From contig JAPLQT010000039.1 of NCBI GenBank assembly GCA_026399515.1, positions 1-64,000 of the forward strand: DNA of 64,000 nt, given 5' to 3'. Under the pieces are notes generated by a model. It had not been told where the DNA came from. It ran no database searches and worked only from the letters and a program-made list of their open reading frames with translations. Source of the stretch: Pseudomonadota bacterium. GTDB lineage: Bacteria; Pseudomonadota; Gammaproteobacteria; Burkholderiales; Rhodocyclaceae. Of this stretch, positions 52,137 to 61,432 are shown piece after piece (position 1 is the first letter of the stretch; each line of letters begins with the position of its first letter). The translations under genes were made by a program, and so were the position numbers.

Positions 52137-52724
52137 TCAGCCGGGCAAACGCAAGGGGCCGCCACGCACCGCGCAAAGCCGTTGCACGACTGCCGGACGT
52201 GGTTCCGCTATTTCGCCCTGCTCGAAGGCGATGATTTCCAGGTGATGGTGCACGACATGGCGTAATTCGTCCCGCCGCAGCAGGTAGGCGGGATTGCTGG
52301 GCTTGCCGAAGAGTTCGTTGCCTGTCATGAAGGTCTCGTAGATCAGGATGCCCCCCTTGTCCAATGTCGCCATCAACTGGGGAAACAGAGGCCGCCACAG
52401 ATAATTGGTGACGATGACACAGGCAAAGTGGCATCCCATATAAGGCCAGGGACCACCCTCCAGGTCTGCGCAACGCGCCTGGATACCCGGTATGTCGCGC
52501 AGCGCCTCGACGGCTTCCGCATCCCGGTCCACCGCTTCGACGGTATAACCGAGGCCGGCAAGATAACGCGCATGCCTGCCGCCGCCGCACGCCAGATCCA
52601 GAACCTTGCCGCCTGGAGCAATCAATGGGACGAAGCGACCGACCCAGGGCGAGACGTCCGCATATGCACCCGCGAGCGGATGGGTGTCGAGCGAGGCAGG
52701 TGGTGCTGGTTCACTGTTGTTCAT
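52137..52724 (-). CDS. Class I SAM-dependent methyltransferase (TehB-like)
   Basis: 195 residues. SAM-binding motif I is VLDLACGGGRHARYLA, motif II VEAVDRDAEAVEAL, and the post-I Asp is in RCADLEGGPWPY. The small size and sequence resemble TehB/UbiE-like methyltransferases. Convergent with the Cys-rich lipoprotein, 9 bp apart. Substrate unknown. Confidence 0.9.
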   Translation of the reverse strand: MNNSEPAPPASLDTHPLAGAYADVSPWVGRFVPLIAPGGKVLDLACGGGRHARYLAGLGYTVEAVDRDAEAVEALRDIPGIQARCADLEGGPWPYMGCHFACVIVTNYLWRPLFPQLMATLDKGGILIYETFMTGNELFGKPSNPAYLLRRDELRHVVHHHLEIIAFEQGEIAEPRPAVVQRLCAVRGGPLRLPG

Positions 52725-52765
52725 AGTGGTTCAAAATGTTGTGGCGGGTTGGTCTGTTTGGTCTA

Positions 52766-52910
52766 CTGAAATACCGTTACGAAGCGCCCCGTCACCCACG
52801 AGCGCAGCGAGCAATTTGTAGCCCCCGCCCGGGCGGGGGTTGGGAGTGGGGGCGTGGCCCAAGGCCACTTCCTTCGGGGCGTAAATACCGTCTTTGAGCA
52901 ATTTCATGGC
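52766..52910 (-). repeat. Dispersed GC-rich repeat, type A, copy 2
   Basis: Reverse-complement match to the repeat at 14510-14655, including GCCATGAAAT, CGCCCCGAAGGAAGTGG, the palindrome CCCCCGCCCGGGCGGGGG and AATTGCTCGCTGCGCTCGTG. It lies in the 213-bp gap between the methyltransferase and the PatZ-like gene. No gene is encoded in it. Confidence 0.8.
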
Positions 52911-52937
52911 ACGAGGGTGGTCTGACGGCGATGCGAG

Positions 52938-55538
52938 TTAGAGATGCCGCGAGACTTCAACGATATCCACTTCATCGGTCAGCTTCACGTCGAAGCCGAG
53001 CGTTTCCATCAGGGCCAGCATCGCTTCGTTGTCCGCCAGCACCTGTCCGCGCATGATGGCGATTCCCTGCGCGCACGCAGCGGCGATCAGGCAGCGCATC
53101 AGGCGCGAGGCGAGACCCCGGCCGCCCATGTCGTCGGCGATGACGACTGCAAACTCGCAGGTCTTGCCGCCGGGCAGGCAGGAATAATTGGCTTCTCCCA
53201 GCAACTTCTGTTGGCCGTTGCCGGGCGCGGTGGCGATCAGGGCAAGCTCGCGGCCGAAATCGAGCTGGACGAAACGGGCCAGCGAACTTTGCGGCAATTC
53301 CCGCATGGTGCTGAAGAAACGCATGTGGCGGCTTTGCGCCGTCAGGCCGCGGACGAAATCCTGGAACATGACGGCGTCATCCGGGCGAATCGGCCTGATG
53401 GTACAGGTGCTGCCGTCCTTGAGGGTCCACTCCCCCACCAGTTGGGACGGGTAGGGATAGATGGCCATGTGGCCATAGCGGTCCCCGCCTTCCGCAAGCT
53501 GCCGCACTTCGGCCTTGGCGTCGACCGCAACGGCACCCCGCTCATCGGCCTCCAGCGTGATATCGAGCGCATGCAGCCAGGGCAGCTCGCTCGCCATTTC
53601 CGAGACGCGCAGCAGGATCGCCTCCAGCGGTGCCAGTGCCACCGCCGGATTATGGCGGATCGGCCCCAGCAGCCTGGCCACATGGGGTACGCCTATCATG
53701 TCGCCGACCAGGCGCGGGTTGAGGGGCGGCAGGGCGATTGAACGCGCGTCATAGATTTCCGGAGCGATCCCCGCCTCGGAAAGCGTGATCACGGGGCCGA
53801 AAACCTGGTCGGTACGTATCGATATGCTCAGCCAGCGTCCCTGTGGTCGGTCGATATGAGGTTCGAGATACACCGAGGCACCGGCGTCCGGATGCAACTC
53901 GCGGAAGGCCAGGGCCACCTCGGCGGCCGAACGCAATCCAAGCCGCATGCGTCCGTTGCCGCCGCTTTTCATCGCCACGGGATAGCCAAGCCGGCTGGCA
54001 ACAGCCACGGCTTCCGTGGGCGTGGTTGCACTCTCGGAAGGCGTGACCGGAATTCGGAAAGCGGCGAGTATCGATTTGGCGTCCGGCAGGCTCAGCATCC
54101 GGCCAGAGCCTCGCAGGTGCGCCTCGATGACGCCCTGCGCCTGAGCGGTGTTCGGCGCGATGTAGGAAGACAGCGCCGCCGGTGTTTCCAGCAGCAGGAT
54201 TTGATTGCGCACCCAATTCATCATGAAGGCGAAAGCGGAAACGGCGTTCTCGGCGGTGCGAAAGGTGGGGAAACGGGCCTGGGCAAATGCGGCGCGCGCG
54301 GCGCGCGACCGAACCTCTCCGAGCAGGCAGGCAAGCACCGGCTTCTCGGTACGCCTCAGACTGTCGATCGCCAACCGGGCGTAGTCGAGGGGATCGGCGA
54401 CCGAATTGGGCGTCAGTATCGCCAGCACGCCATCGACGCCCGGATCGGCGGTACAGGCGGAAATGGCGGCCAGCCAATTCTCCGGAGCGGCGTCGAGACC
54501 GAGATCGATCGGATTGCCCGCCGACCAGTCGGCCAATACCAGGGATCGCAGGCGTTCGAGCGTCTCGGGTGTCAAACTTGCCGCGACGATATCATCCTCG
54601 GCTGCCTGATCCAGGGCCAGAACCGCCGGCGCACCGCCGTTGGCGACGATGGCAAGCCGGTTGCCCCGCGGCTTCCTGGGTGTCGCCAAGGCACGCGCCG
54701 CGGAGAACATGTCGCCGATCGAGAGCACGCGCAATACGCCGGCCCGCCGGAGGGCAGCGTCGAAGGCATCGTCGCGATCCACCAATGCGCCGCTGTGCGC
54801 GGCCGCCAGCGGCGCCGAAGCTGCATGGCGCCCGCCCTTGAGGGTGATCACCGGCTTGACCATGGCCGCCGCGCGCACCGCGCTGAGGAAGCGGCGTGGG
54901 TGGTGCAAGCCTTCGAGGTAGATCAGGATGCTCTCGGTCTTGAGGTCGGTGGCCAGGTAGTCGAGGATCTCCGGCAGTTCCAGGTCCGACGACAGCCCCG
55001 GGCCGAATATGGCGGAAAAACCGAATTCGTCGTTGTGGCTCCAGTCAAGGATATTGGCGCAGACCGAGGCCGATTGAGATACCAGCGCCAGGTTGCCGGC
55101 CGGAACCGATAGTTCCATGGCGCTGAGATTCAGGCGCGCGTGAGGCAGGATGCAGCCCAGCGCCTTGGGCCCGAACAGGCGGATGCCGAGGCGCGCCGCT
55201 TCCGCGGACAGTTGTAGCTGTTGCTCACGCCCCTCGACCAGAGAGTAGAGGATGGCAACCCGGGCGCCCTTGCGAGCGCAGGCGGCCAGGATTTCGTGCA
55301 GGTCCGCCAGCGGCGACGTCACCGCGACCAGGGTGATCTGCCCGGGAATTTCGTCCAGGACGGCGTGGCAGGCAACACCCTCTTGGGTAACAGCCTCACT
55401 ACCGAGATAGTGGATTTTCCCGGCGAGGCTACCGGCGGCGAGATTGCGCAGCAAACCGCGCGCGACGGGGCCCGATCCGAAGACAGCGATCCGCCCTGGT
55501 TTGACGAGGGGAAGCAGGGGGTTGTCGTGAACGAACAT
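52938..55538 (-). CDS. PatZ/YfiQ-like protein: NDP-forming acyl-CoA ligase domains fused to GNAT acetyltransferase
   Basis: 866 residues. Order of domains: CoA-binding Rossmann (about 10-130), succinyl-CoA ligase-like (about 150-430, with AAAHSGALVDRDDAFDAALRRAG), ATP-grasp_5 (about 480-690) and a C-terminal GNAT (about 705-865; IRPIRPDDAVMFQDFVRGL, MGGRGLASRLM). This is the layout of the Salmonella Pat and E. coli PatZ protein-lysine acetyltransferases, which silence acetyl-CoA synthetase. Start 55538 (MFVHDNPLL) is chosen because the 65 upstream codons look non-coding. It follows the tandem PAS gene by 19 bp. Confidence 0.9.
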   Translation of the reverse strand: MFVHDNPLLPLVKPGRIAVFGSGPVARGLLRNLAAGSLAGKIHYLGSEAVTQEGVACHAVLDEIPGQITLVAVTSPLADLHEILAACARKGARVAILYSLVEGREQQLQLSAEAARLGIRLFGPKALGCILPHARLNLSAMELSVPAGNLALVSQSASVCANILDWSHNDEFGFSAIFGPGLSSDLELPEILDYLATDLKTESILIYLEGLHHPRRFLSAVRAAAMVKPVITLKGGRHAASAPLAAAHSGALVDRDDAFDAALRRAGVLRVLSIGDMFSAARALATPRKPRGNRLAIVANGGAPAVLALDQAAEDDIVAASLTPETLERLRSLVLADWSAGNPIDLGLDAAPENWLAAISACTADPGVDGVLAILTPNSVADPLDYARLAIDSLRRTEKPVLACLLGEVRSRAARAAFAQARFPTFRTAENAVSAFAFMMNWVRNQILLLETPAALSSYIAPNTAQAQGVIEAHLRGSGRMLSLPDAKSILAAFRIPVTPSESATTPTEAVAVASRLGYPVAMKSGGNGRMRLGLRSAAEVALAFRELHPDAGASVYLEPHIDRPQGRWLSISIRTDQVFGPVITLSEAGIAPEIYDARSIALPPLNPRLVGDMIGVPHVARLLGPIRHNPAVALAPLEAILLRVSEMASELPWLHALDITLEADERGAVAVDAKAEVRQLAEGGDRYGHMAIYPYPSQLVGEWTLKDGSTCTIRPIRPDDAVMFQDFVRGLTAQSRHMRFFSTMRELPQSSLARFVQLDFGRELALIATAPGNGQQKLLGEANYSCLPGGKTCEFAVVIADDMGGRGLASRLMRCLIAAACAQGIAIMRGQVLADNEAMLALMETLGFDVKLTDEVDIVEVSRHL

Positions 55539-55557
55539 CGCTATGGGAAGATGATGC

Positions 55558-56424
55558 TCAGCTTGGCCTTTCGTCCGCGAACTCGACCAGGGTTTCGATA
55601 GCGCCGACGACCGCGCCGGCAACGTCATGCAGCGGAGCCGCCATGAAGCGCAGATGCTTGCCGTCGCCGCCGAAAGCGGGAAAGAAATCGCGTCCTTCGA
55701 ACGCCCCGGCCACCAGCTTCGACGGGCTTGCATGTCCGCTGTAGCGCTGTTCCACCTCGAGTGCCGTGGCGCCGTGCACGATCATTTCGGCGAGCACGAC
55801 GCGGCGCGTTTCATAGGGATAAAAGGCGTGCCAGATATCGCCGCGACCGATCATCTCCTGAGCCGACACACCGGTCAGCGCTTCGCAGGCGCGGTTCCAG
55901 TGAGTTACGCGGCATTGCGCGTCCACCACAAAAGTGGCGACCGGGCTGCCCGCGATGATTTCGGTCAGCCGCCTTTCCGCGGCGCGTTGCGCCAATTCGG
56001 CCTGCTTGCGTTGCGTGATGTCCTGCAAGGTCTCGACGCAACCGACCACCTGGTCGGCGGCGTTGCGGATGGGCGACGCGGAGAAGGCCAGCCAGCGGCC
56101 GTCTTCGCCAAAATCCGGGAAAAAATCCTCGGACTCCCAACCCCCCGGCGCATGAGGCGAGGGCCGGTACTTGCCACGATAGAATTTTTCGAGCAGCGGC
56201 AACGGAGCGCCATCGACAACCAGGTCGGCGAGCACCGGACGGTGGGCCGGATAAAATGCCCGCCACTGGTCGTGAGTGCCCAGCACCTCGGCTGCCGCCA
56301 CTCCGGTCATGCGCGCCAGCGCCTCGTTCCAGTAAACCACGACATGGTCCGTGTCTACCACGAAGCTGGCCACCGGGCTGCCGTCGAGTATGCGCGCCGG
56401 GTCGAACAGCGCCGAATCGATCAT
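55558..56424 (-). CDS. Tandem PAS-domain protein without output domain
   Basis: 288 residues made of two PAS units that repeat each other (about 5-135 and 150-280). Each has GSPVA[ST]FVVD, HWN/YWNEAL, a DxWxAFYP block and a DFFP[DA]FGxDGxxL block. The second of each pair ends in an IETL/VETL strand. No kinase, GGDEF or HTH domain is attached. GGGAGGTA precedes the start. It lies between a GGDEF-EAL gene and the PatZ-like gene and may pass a signal by protein contact. Confidence 0.88.
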   Translation of the reverse strand: MIDSALFDPARILDGSPVASFVVDTDHVVVYWNEALARMTGVAAAEVLGTHDQWRAFYPAHRPVLADLVVDGAPLPLLEKFYRGKYRPSPHAPGGWESEDFFPDFGEDGRWLAFSASPIRNAADQVVGCVETLQDITQRKQAELAQRAAERRLTEIIAGSPVATFVVDAQCRVTHWNRACEALTGVSAQEMIGRGDIWHAFYPYETRRVVLAEMIVHGATALEVEQRYSGHASPSKLVAGAFEGRDFFPAFGGDGKHLRFMAAPLHDVAGAVVGAIETLVEFADERPS

Positions 56425-56481
56425 TACCTCCCCTCCCTCTTATTCCTCGCATGTTATCGCACTTCGTAGCGAGATTGAATT

Positions 56482-59226
56482 TCAGGAAGGTGCCGCCGGT
56501 ATAGGTTGAAATATGTTCTTGGCCAGTCCCGGCCGACCGAACAGATAACCTTGATAGGAATGGCAGCCGTGGCTGGCAAGAAAATCGCGCTGCGCCGTCG
56601 TCTCCACCCCTTCGGCGATGACCGCCAGGCCCAGGCCCTGGGCCAAGGCCACGATCGTCTTGGCAATCGACGCGTCGTTGGAATCGGTGAGCACATCCCG
56701 CACGAAAGACTGGTCGATCTTCAACTGATCCAGCGGCAATCGCTTGAGGTAGGAAAGCGAGGAGTAGCCGGTGCCGAAATCGTCCAGGGAGAAACTCACG
56801 CCGATGGCTTTCAGCGCGGTCATTTTGGCGATCACGTCTTCCACATTCTCCAGCAGCAGGCTTTCGGTGAGTTCGAGTTTGAGTTTCAGCGGATTTGCGC
56901 CGGTGCAATCGAGAACCGCCATGACTTGGCCCACGAAATCCCGATGGCGGAACTGTTTGGCACTCACATTCACGGCCAGCATGAGGCCAGCCGTTTCCTC
57001 CTGGCTGGCCCACGCCACCAGCTGATCGCAGGCGGTTTCCAGCACCCAGTAGCCCAGCGGCAGGATCAACCCGGTCTCTTCGGCCAACGCGATAAACTCG
57101 AAAGGCGAAACCAGGCCGCGACTCGGATGCTGCCAGCGAATCAGGGCTTCGGCACCCGTCAAGCAGCCATCGCCATCCACCTGGGGTTGGTAGTAAAGGA
57201 GGAACTGCTTCTCCTGCAACCCCAGGCGCAGGTCCGCCTCCAGAGCGACCCGCGCCGAGACCACGGCTTGCATCCTCGGGTCGAAGAAGCGCAAGGTATT
57301 GCGGCCTGCCGCCTTGGCCTGGTACATGGCGAGATCGGCGCGTTTCAGCAGTTCGTCCACCGAGTTGTCGTGTTCGTCGAACAGGGCGACGCCGATGCTG
57401 GGAGTGCTGTGGTGCGGCTGGCCGGCCAGCGGGTAAGCCTGGTTAAGCGCGACGAGAATCTTTTCGCCGACGATCTCTGTCTGGGTAGCGGCTTCTTGCA
57501 GGTTCTCGCTGAGGTCTTCCAGCATCACCACGAACTCGTCGCCCCCCAGGCGAGCCACCGTGTCGCCCTCGCGTACGCAGGTGGCGAGACGCTGGGCGAC
57601 TTGTTGCAACAACAGGTCGCCCTTGTCATGGCCGAGGGTGTCGTTGAGATTCTTGAAGTCGTCGAGATCGATGAACAGCAGCGCGCCTTGACGTTTGCTG
57701 CGGGTACTGGCGGCCAGCGCCTGTTGCAGACGATCGAGCAGCAGGCGCCGGTTGGGCAAACCGGTCAGGGGATCGGAGAAGGCCAGTTGTTGGATCTTGT
57801 CTTCCGCCCGCTTGTGCTGGGTAATGTCCGTGAAGGCGGCGACATAATGGGTCACCTTGTCCTGCTCGTCGAGCACGGCGGTAATCGACAGCCACTCGGG
57901 ATAGACTTCTCCATTCTTGCGGCGATTCCAGATTTCGCCCTCCCAGAAGTGATCGTTATTCAGGCTGTGCCACATGCCTTGGTAGAACTTGTCGTCCTGG
58001 CGCCCGGACTTGAGAATGGCGGGAGTCCGTCCGATAACTTCTTCCTCGGCATATCCGGTAATCAAGGTGAAGGCCTTGTTGATCTTGAGGATGACCTGAT
58101 TGGCGTCGGTGATGGTCATGGCCTCCTGCGATTCGAAGGCAATCGCGGCAATACGCAGTTGCTGTTCCGCCAGCTTGCGCTCGGTGATGTCATACAACAC
58201 GACCAGGCGGGCACCGGCAAACGAATGACGGGTGGAAGCGGGACTCACCAGGACCGACACCAGCTTTCCGGATTTCGCCCGCACGTTGAATTCCATGGGC
58301 TGTGGTTTCGCATCCTCGCGCTTCATATTCTGAATTGTTGCCCGCCAGGTATCGATCACCCCGCGGCGATATTCCGGATCGGGATAGGCTTTCCGCTCCC
58401 AATCGGCAAGGGTCGGAATGTCCTCCAGGGTATAGCCGAAAGCCTCGATGATGGAATGAAGTCTCGCTTCGCTCGATTTCAGGGCGCTTGACGCCGCCTC
58501 CCCGGCCGCAAGGCTACCCCGCAGTCTCCGGATCATCGGATGGACCAGGCGAAAGGTACTCAATACGATGAATACCACGATCAACGCCGAAGAAAGCAGC
58601 ATCAACCGCCACAGCAGGCTGACCCTGCGCTCGGACTCCCTTTGAAACGCGAAGGTGGCGGCGTCGAGATCCTGAAGCAAACTGGTATCCGCCATACGCT
58701 GCAATCGTTCGCTGCTGGCTACTTGAGCTTTCGCTATGGATTCGGTATCGGCAACTACTTGCCGCGCAAATTCTATAAATCGTCTTGAATCCTCATCGAT
58801 AAGACGTATCGTACCAAAGTAAAGCTTGTGAAGTTCGGACTCCTCGTCGAGCGACTTCACGATCGCAGCGAGCCGGGTATGCGCGCTTTCAAATTCGAGG
58901 ATATTGATATTGAGCAGCCGGCTGAATTTCTTCCTGCTGTCGCTCTCCATCGTGTCGATGTAGAGGTGGGCATAGAGCGCGACCCGCTGCGACAGCATGC
59001 GCTGGCGACCCGCCAGGTTGATGATTTCAGCAGCCTGTTCATTGCGCAGGATCAGCATACCTGCGAGGAAAAGCGAGCCGAGAGTCAGCGCTATCAGCAG
59101 CAGGACAATGACGTTCTGCCGCTGCGATAACCGGCGAACCAGTTTCAGGGTGTCTTCGTCGCTTGGATTTATCGACAACATTATCAGAGAAGATATCGCC
59201 TTGTCTTCCGCGTTGCGGCCAAGCAT
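56482..59226 (-). CDS. Membrane GGDEF-EAL protein with PilJ-type sensor and PAS domains
   Basis: 914 residues. Helices at about 38-60 and 208-228 enclose a PilJ/NIT-like periplasmic helical domain (NLAGRQRMLSQRVALYA). Two PAS domains follow (about 250-365 and 370-490). The GGDEF domain has an intact RLGGDEF. The EAL domain has AEALIRW, ELTES, DDFGTGYSS, KIDQSFV and AEGVET, all catalytic features. It may therefore make and break cyclic di-GMP. A downstream start at 59181 (MLSINPSDED) is possible, since no Shine-Dalgarno favours either. Confidence 0.94.
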   Translation of the reverse strand: MLGRNAEDKAISSLIMLSINPSDEDTLKLVRRLSQRQNVIVLLLIALTLGSLFLAGMLILRNEQAAEIINLAGRQRMLSQRVALYAHLYIDTMESDSRKKFSRLLNINILEFESAHTRLAAIVKSLDEESELHKLYFGTIRLIDEDSRRFIEFARQVVADTESIAKAQVASSERLQRMADTSLLQDLDAATFAFQRESERRVSLLWRLMLLSSALIVVFIVLSTFRLVHPMIRRLRGSLAAGEAASSALKSSEARLHSIIEAFGYTLEDIPTLADWERKAYPDPEYRRGVIDTWRATIQNMKREDAKPQPMEFNVRAKSGKLVSVLVSPASTRHSFAGARLVVLYDITERKLAEQQLRIAAIAFESQEAMTITDANQVILKINKAFTLITGYAEEEVIGRTPAILKSGRQDDKFYQGMWHSLNNDHFWEGEIWNRRKNGEVYPEWLSITAVLDEQDKVTHYVAAFTDITQHKRAEDKIQQLAFSDPLTGLPNRRLLLDRLQQALAASTRSKRQGALLFIDLDDFKNLNDTLGHDKGDLLLQQVAQRLATCVREGDTVARLGGDEFVVMLEDLSENLQEAATQTEIVGEKILVALNQAYPLAGQPHHSTPSIGVALFDEHDNSVDELLKRADLAMYQAKAAGRNTLRFFDPRMQAVVSARVALEADLRLGLQEKQFLLYYQPQVDGDGCLTGAEALIRWQHPSRGLVSPFEFIALAEETGLILPLGYWVLETACDQLVAWASQEETAGLMLAVNVSAKQFRHRDFVGQVMAVLDCTGANPLKLKLELTESLLLENVEDVIAKMTALKAIGVSFSLDDFGTGYSSLSYLKRLPLDQLKIDQSFVRDVLTDSNDASIAKTIVALAQGLGLAVIAEGVETTAQRDFLASHGCHSYQGYLFGRPGLAKNIFQPIPAAPS

Positions 59227-59371
59227 GCCAATGCATATTCAGGCCGGCTTACGCAGCTAGACATATTCTACTACTTTACTCAACTTTAAGCCTCAGCGGT
59301 GGCCTATCAGGGAGTTTCATGAAAGCGCGGATCGGGCGATCGGCGAACGTCCATCCGCGAAGATCCACAAT

Positions 59372-61423
59372 TCATAAAGCAGCGCAAGGTATGGTGAAAT
59401 AAAACGTGCTGCCCTTGCCGGGTTCCGATTCGATCCAGATCTTGCCGCCGTGGTGCTCCACGATCTGACGACAGATTGAAAGTCCCAGGCCCGTGCCTTG
59501 CGGTTTGTCGGTGAGCGTGTCGCCGATCTGCCTGAACCTGTCGAATACTTTCCCCTGGTTTTCCGGGGCGATGCCGATGCCCGTATCCTGGACGCAAAAG
59601 CGGATGCATCCTTCCTGGCGTTCGGCACGCAGGGTGATTTGGCCGATCTCGGTGAACTTGACGGCGTTGGAAATCAGATTTACCAGGACCTGACGCAGGC
59701 GAATTTCGTCGCCGGAAATTTCCGGAAGATTTGGTTCGACTTGCCAGGATAGGGCCAGCCCCTTTATATCCGCCAATCCTTGGGTAGTGGTGGCTGTACA
59801 CTCCAGGAGATGCGCTGCGGCCACGGGTGAAAGCTGCCATTCGACTTTGCCGGCGTCGAGCGTTGCCATGTCCATCACATCGTTGATCAACAGGCTGAGG
59901 CGCTCGCTTTCGGTGACGATGATGTCGAGGTTGCTGCTGACTTGTGAGGCCGCACGCGCGGCTTTCTTGTCGGTGCCGACCTGGGGCAAGACGACGTCAT
60001 CGAGTTTCTTCTTCGCCAGCTTGGCGAAACCGACGATCGAGGTCATCGGCGTACGCAGTTCATGCGAAACAGTGGAGATGAAATCCGACTTGGTCTGGTC
60101 GAGTTGCCTGAGTTCCCTGTTGGCGGTTTCGAGTTCGGCGGTGCGTTCGCTCACCTTAGCGTCGAGGTTCTGGATATTGTCCCGCAGGCGATCCACCATG
60201 CCATTGAACGCATCGGCCAAAACGCCGAATTCGTCGTCGCGTTTCAGAGGACAACGGGCGTCGAGATCGCCTTTGCCTATGGACAGGGCCGTATCGCTGA
60301 GCTGCTTCAGCGGGCCGAACAGCCCTTTCACGAAGAAGTAGACCTGCACCAGGGAGATCAGCAATGCGATACCGAAGATCAGCAGCGCACGGTTCCTGAC
60401 GGTGCGTGCGCTGTCATCGAGTTCGTCGACATACACCGAGGTGCAGATGTACCAGTCGAGTCCGGGAAAATGGCGCACCCAGGAAATCTTGTCGTAAATA
60501 TAGTTGCCCGGGTCGTCTGGGCGGTCCCATTTGTAGCGCAATCCTTCCGGCTTGTCGGCGACCGCCGCGAGCATCGGCGCCAACGGCTTTCCGGTGGCAG
60601 GGTCGGTCGCGTCCGCAAATGTCTTGGTTTCTATGTTGGCGTTCGGATGGATGAGCATGAACCCGTGGCTGTCGAAGATATAGACGTAACCGGTTTCCCC
60701 GAGCCGGGTCTTGCGCAATTGCGAACGTAGTTCGTCGATGGCTATGCCGCGCTGTCGGTTGATCGTGGCGTCGATGTCGTCGAGATAAAGCCCAGTGCCG
60801 ATGACCAGTTCGAAAGCGGGAAGATGTTTGTAGAAACTCAGTTTTTCGATCGGTTGCTGATCACCGAGTCGCCGCCACCAATAGGAATAATAACCCTCGC
60901 CCGTGGCTAATGCGCCAGCGACCATCGGCGGCACGATCAGATTGCCGCGGGTGTCGCGTTGCTGGGAAAAATCGCTGTTGTTCAGCTTCTGGTCGGGGTG
61001 GGCAACCAGTACCGAGCGGTAATCCGACGCCCAAACATAATCGCCGTTGCCATAGCGGATTTTTCGAATCTCTTCGAGCAGCATGCTTTTCGCTTGATCG
61101 CGAGTGAGCTTCCCGGTGCGTGCCTGCTGTTCCAGCCAGGATGCCCGCGATTCGACCACGGCGACGATGTCGCGCAGCGTCGTCTTGCGTGCCAAGAGGA
61201 CGGTCTGGCGGTTGTTTTCAAGGCTATGCTGGATATGCTCGACCGTGTCATAGACATTGTCGAGTATGGTGCGTGCCGAGCGGTGCTCGATGCTTTCGAT
61301 GGTGCTTTGAATGAACGGTACGGCGAGCAGATACATGATGGCGAACAGTGCCACCCGTGTGATGGTGGTGGTCGCAATAATCCGCCGGAACAGGCCCGAC
61401 TTGAACTGGCTATTCAAACTCAT
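59372..61423 (-). CDS. Sensor histidine kinase (dCache-HAMP-HisKA-HATPase)
   Basis: 683 residues. Helices at about 18-40 and 345-368 flank a double-Cache sensor (YGNGDYVWASDYRSVLVAHP and a similar second unit, TGYVYIFDSHGFMLIHP). HAMP (about 368-420), HisKA with phospho-acceptor in FISTVSHELRTPM, and HATPase (DTGIGIAPENQGKVFDRFRQ, GTGLGLSICRQIVEHHGG) follow. The gene starts 9 bp after the HD-GYP stop, so it belongs to the receiver, HD-GYP, kinase operon. Its phosphate probably goes to the single-domain receiver. Confidence 0.95.
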   Translation of the reverse strand: MSLNSQFKSGLFRRIIATTTITRVALFAIMYLLAVPFIQSTIESIEHRSARTILDNVYDTVEHIQHSLENNRQTVLLARKTTLRDIVAVVESRASWLEQQARTGKLTRDQAKSMLLEEIRKIRYGNGDYVWASDYRSVLVAHPDQKLNNSDFSQQRDTRGNLIVPPMVAGALATGEGYYSYWWRRLGDQQPIEKLSFYKHLPAFELVIGTGLYLDDIDATINRQRGIAIDELRSQLRKTRLGETGYVYIFDSHGFMLIHPNANIETKTFADATDPATGKPLAPMLAAVADKPEGLRYKWDRPDDPGNYIYDKISWVRHFPGLDWYICTSVYVDELDDSARTVRNRALLIFGIALLISLVQVYFFVKGLFGPLKQLSDTALSIGKGDLDARCPLKRDDEFGVLADAFNGMVDRLRDNIQNLDAKVSERTAELETANRELRQLDQTKSDFISTVSHELRTPMTSIVGFAKLAKKKLDDVVLPQVGTDKKAARAASQVSSNLDIIVTESERLSLLINDVMDMATLDAGKVEWQLSPVAAAHLLECTATTTQGLADIKGLALSWQVEPNLPEISGDEIRLRQVLVNLISNAVKFTEIGQITLRAERQEGCIRFCVQDTGIGIAPENQGKVFDRFRQIGDTLTDKPQGTGLGLSICRQIVEHHGGKIWIESEPGKGSTFYFTIPCAAL

Positions 61424-61432
61424 CTCCGCGTC

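Noticed and set aside
56506-58491. 661-codon open frame on the plus strand
   Set aside because: Antisense to the GGDEF-EAL gene, with biased composition and no domain.
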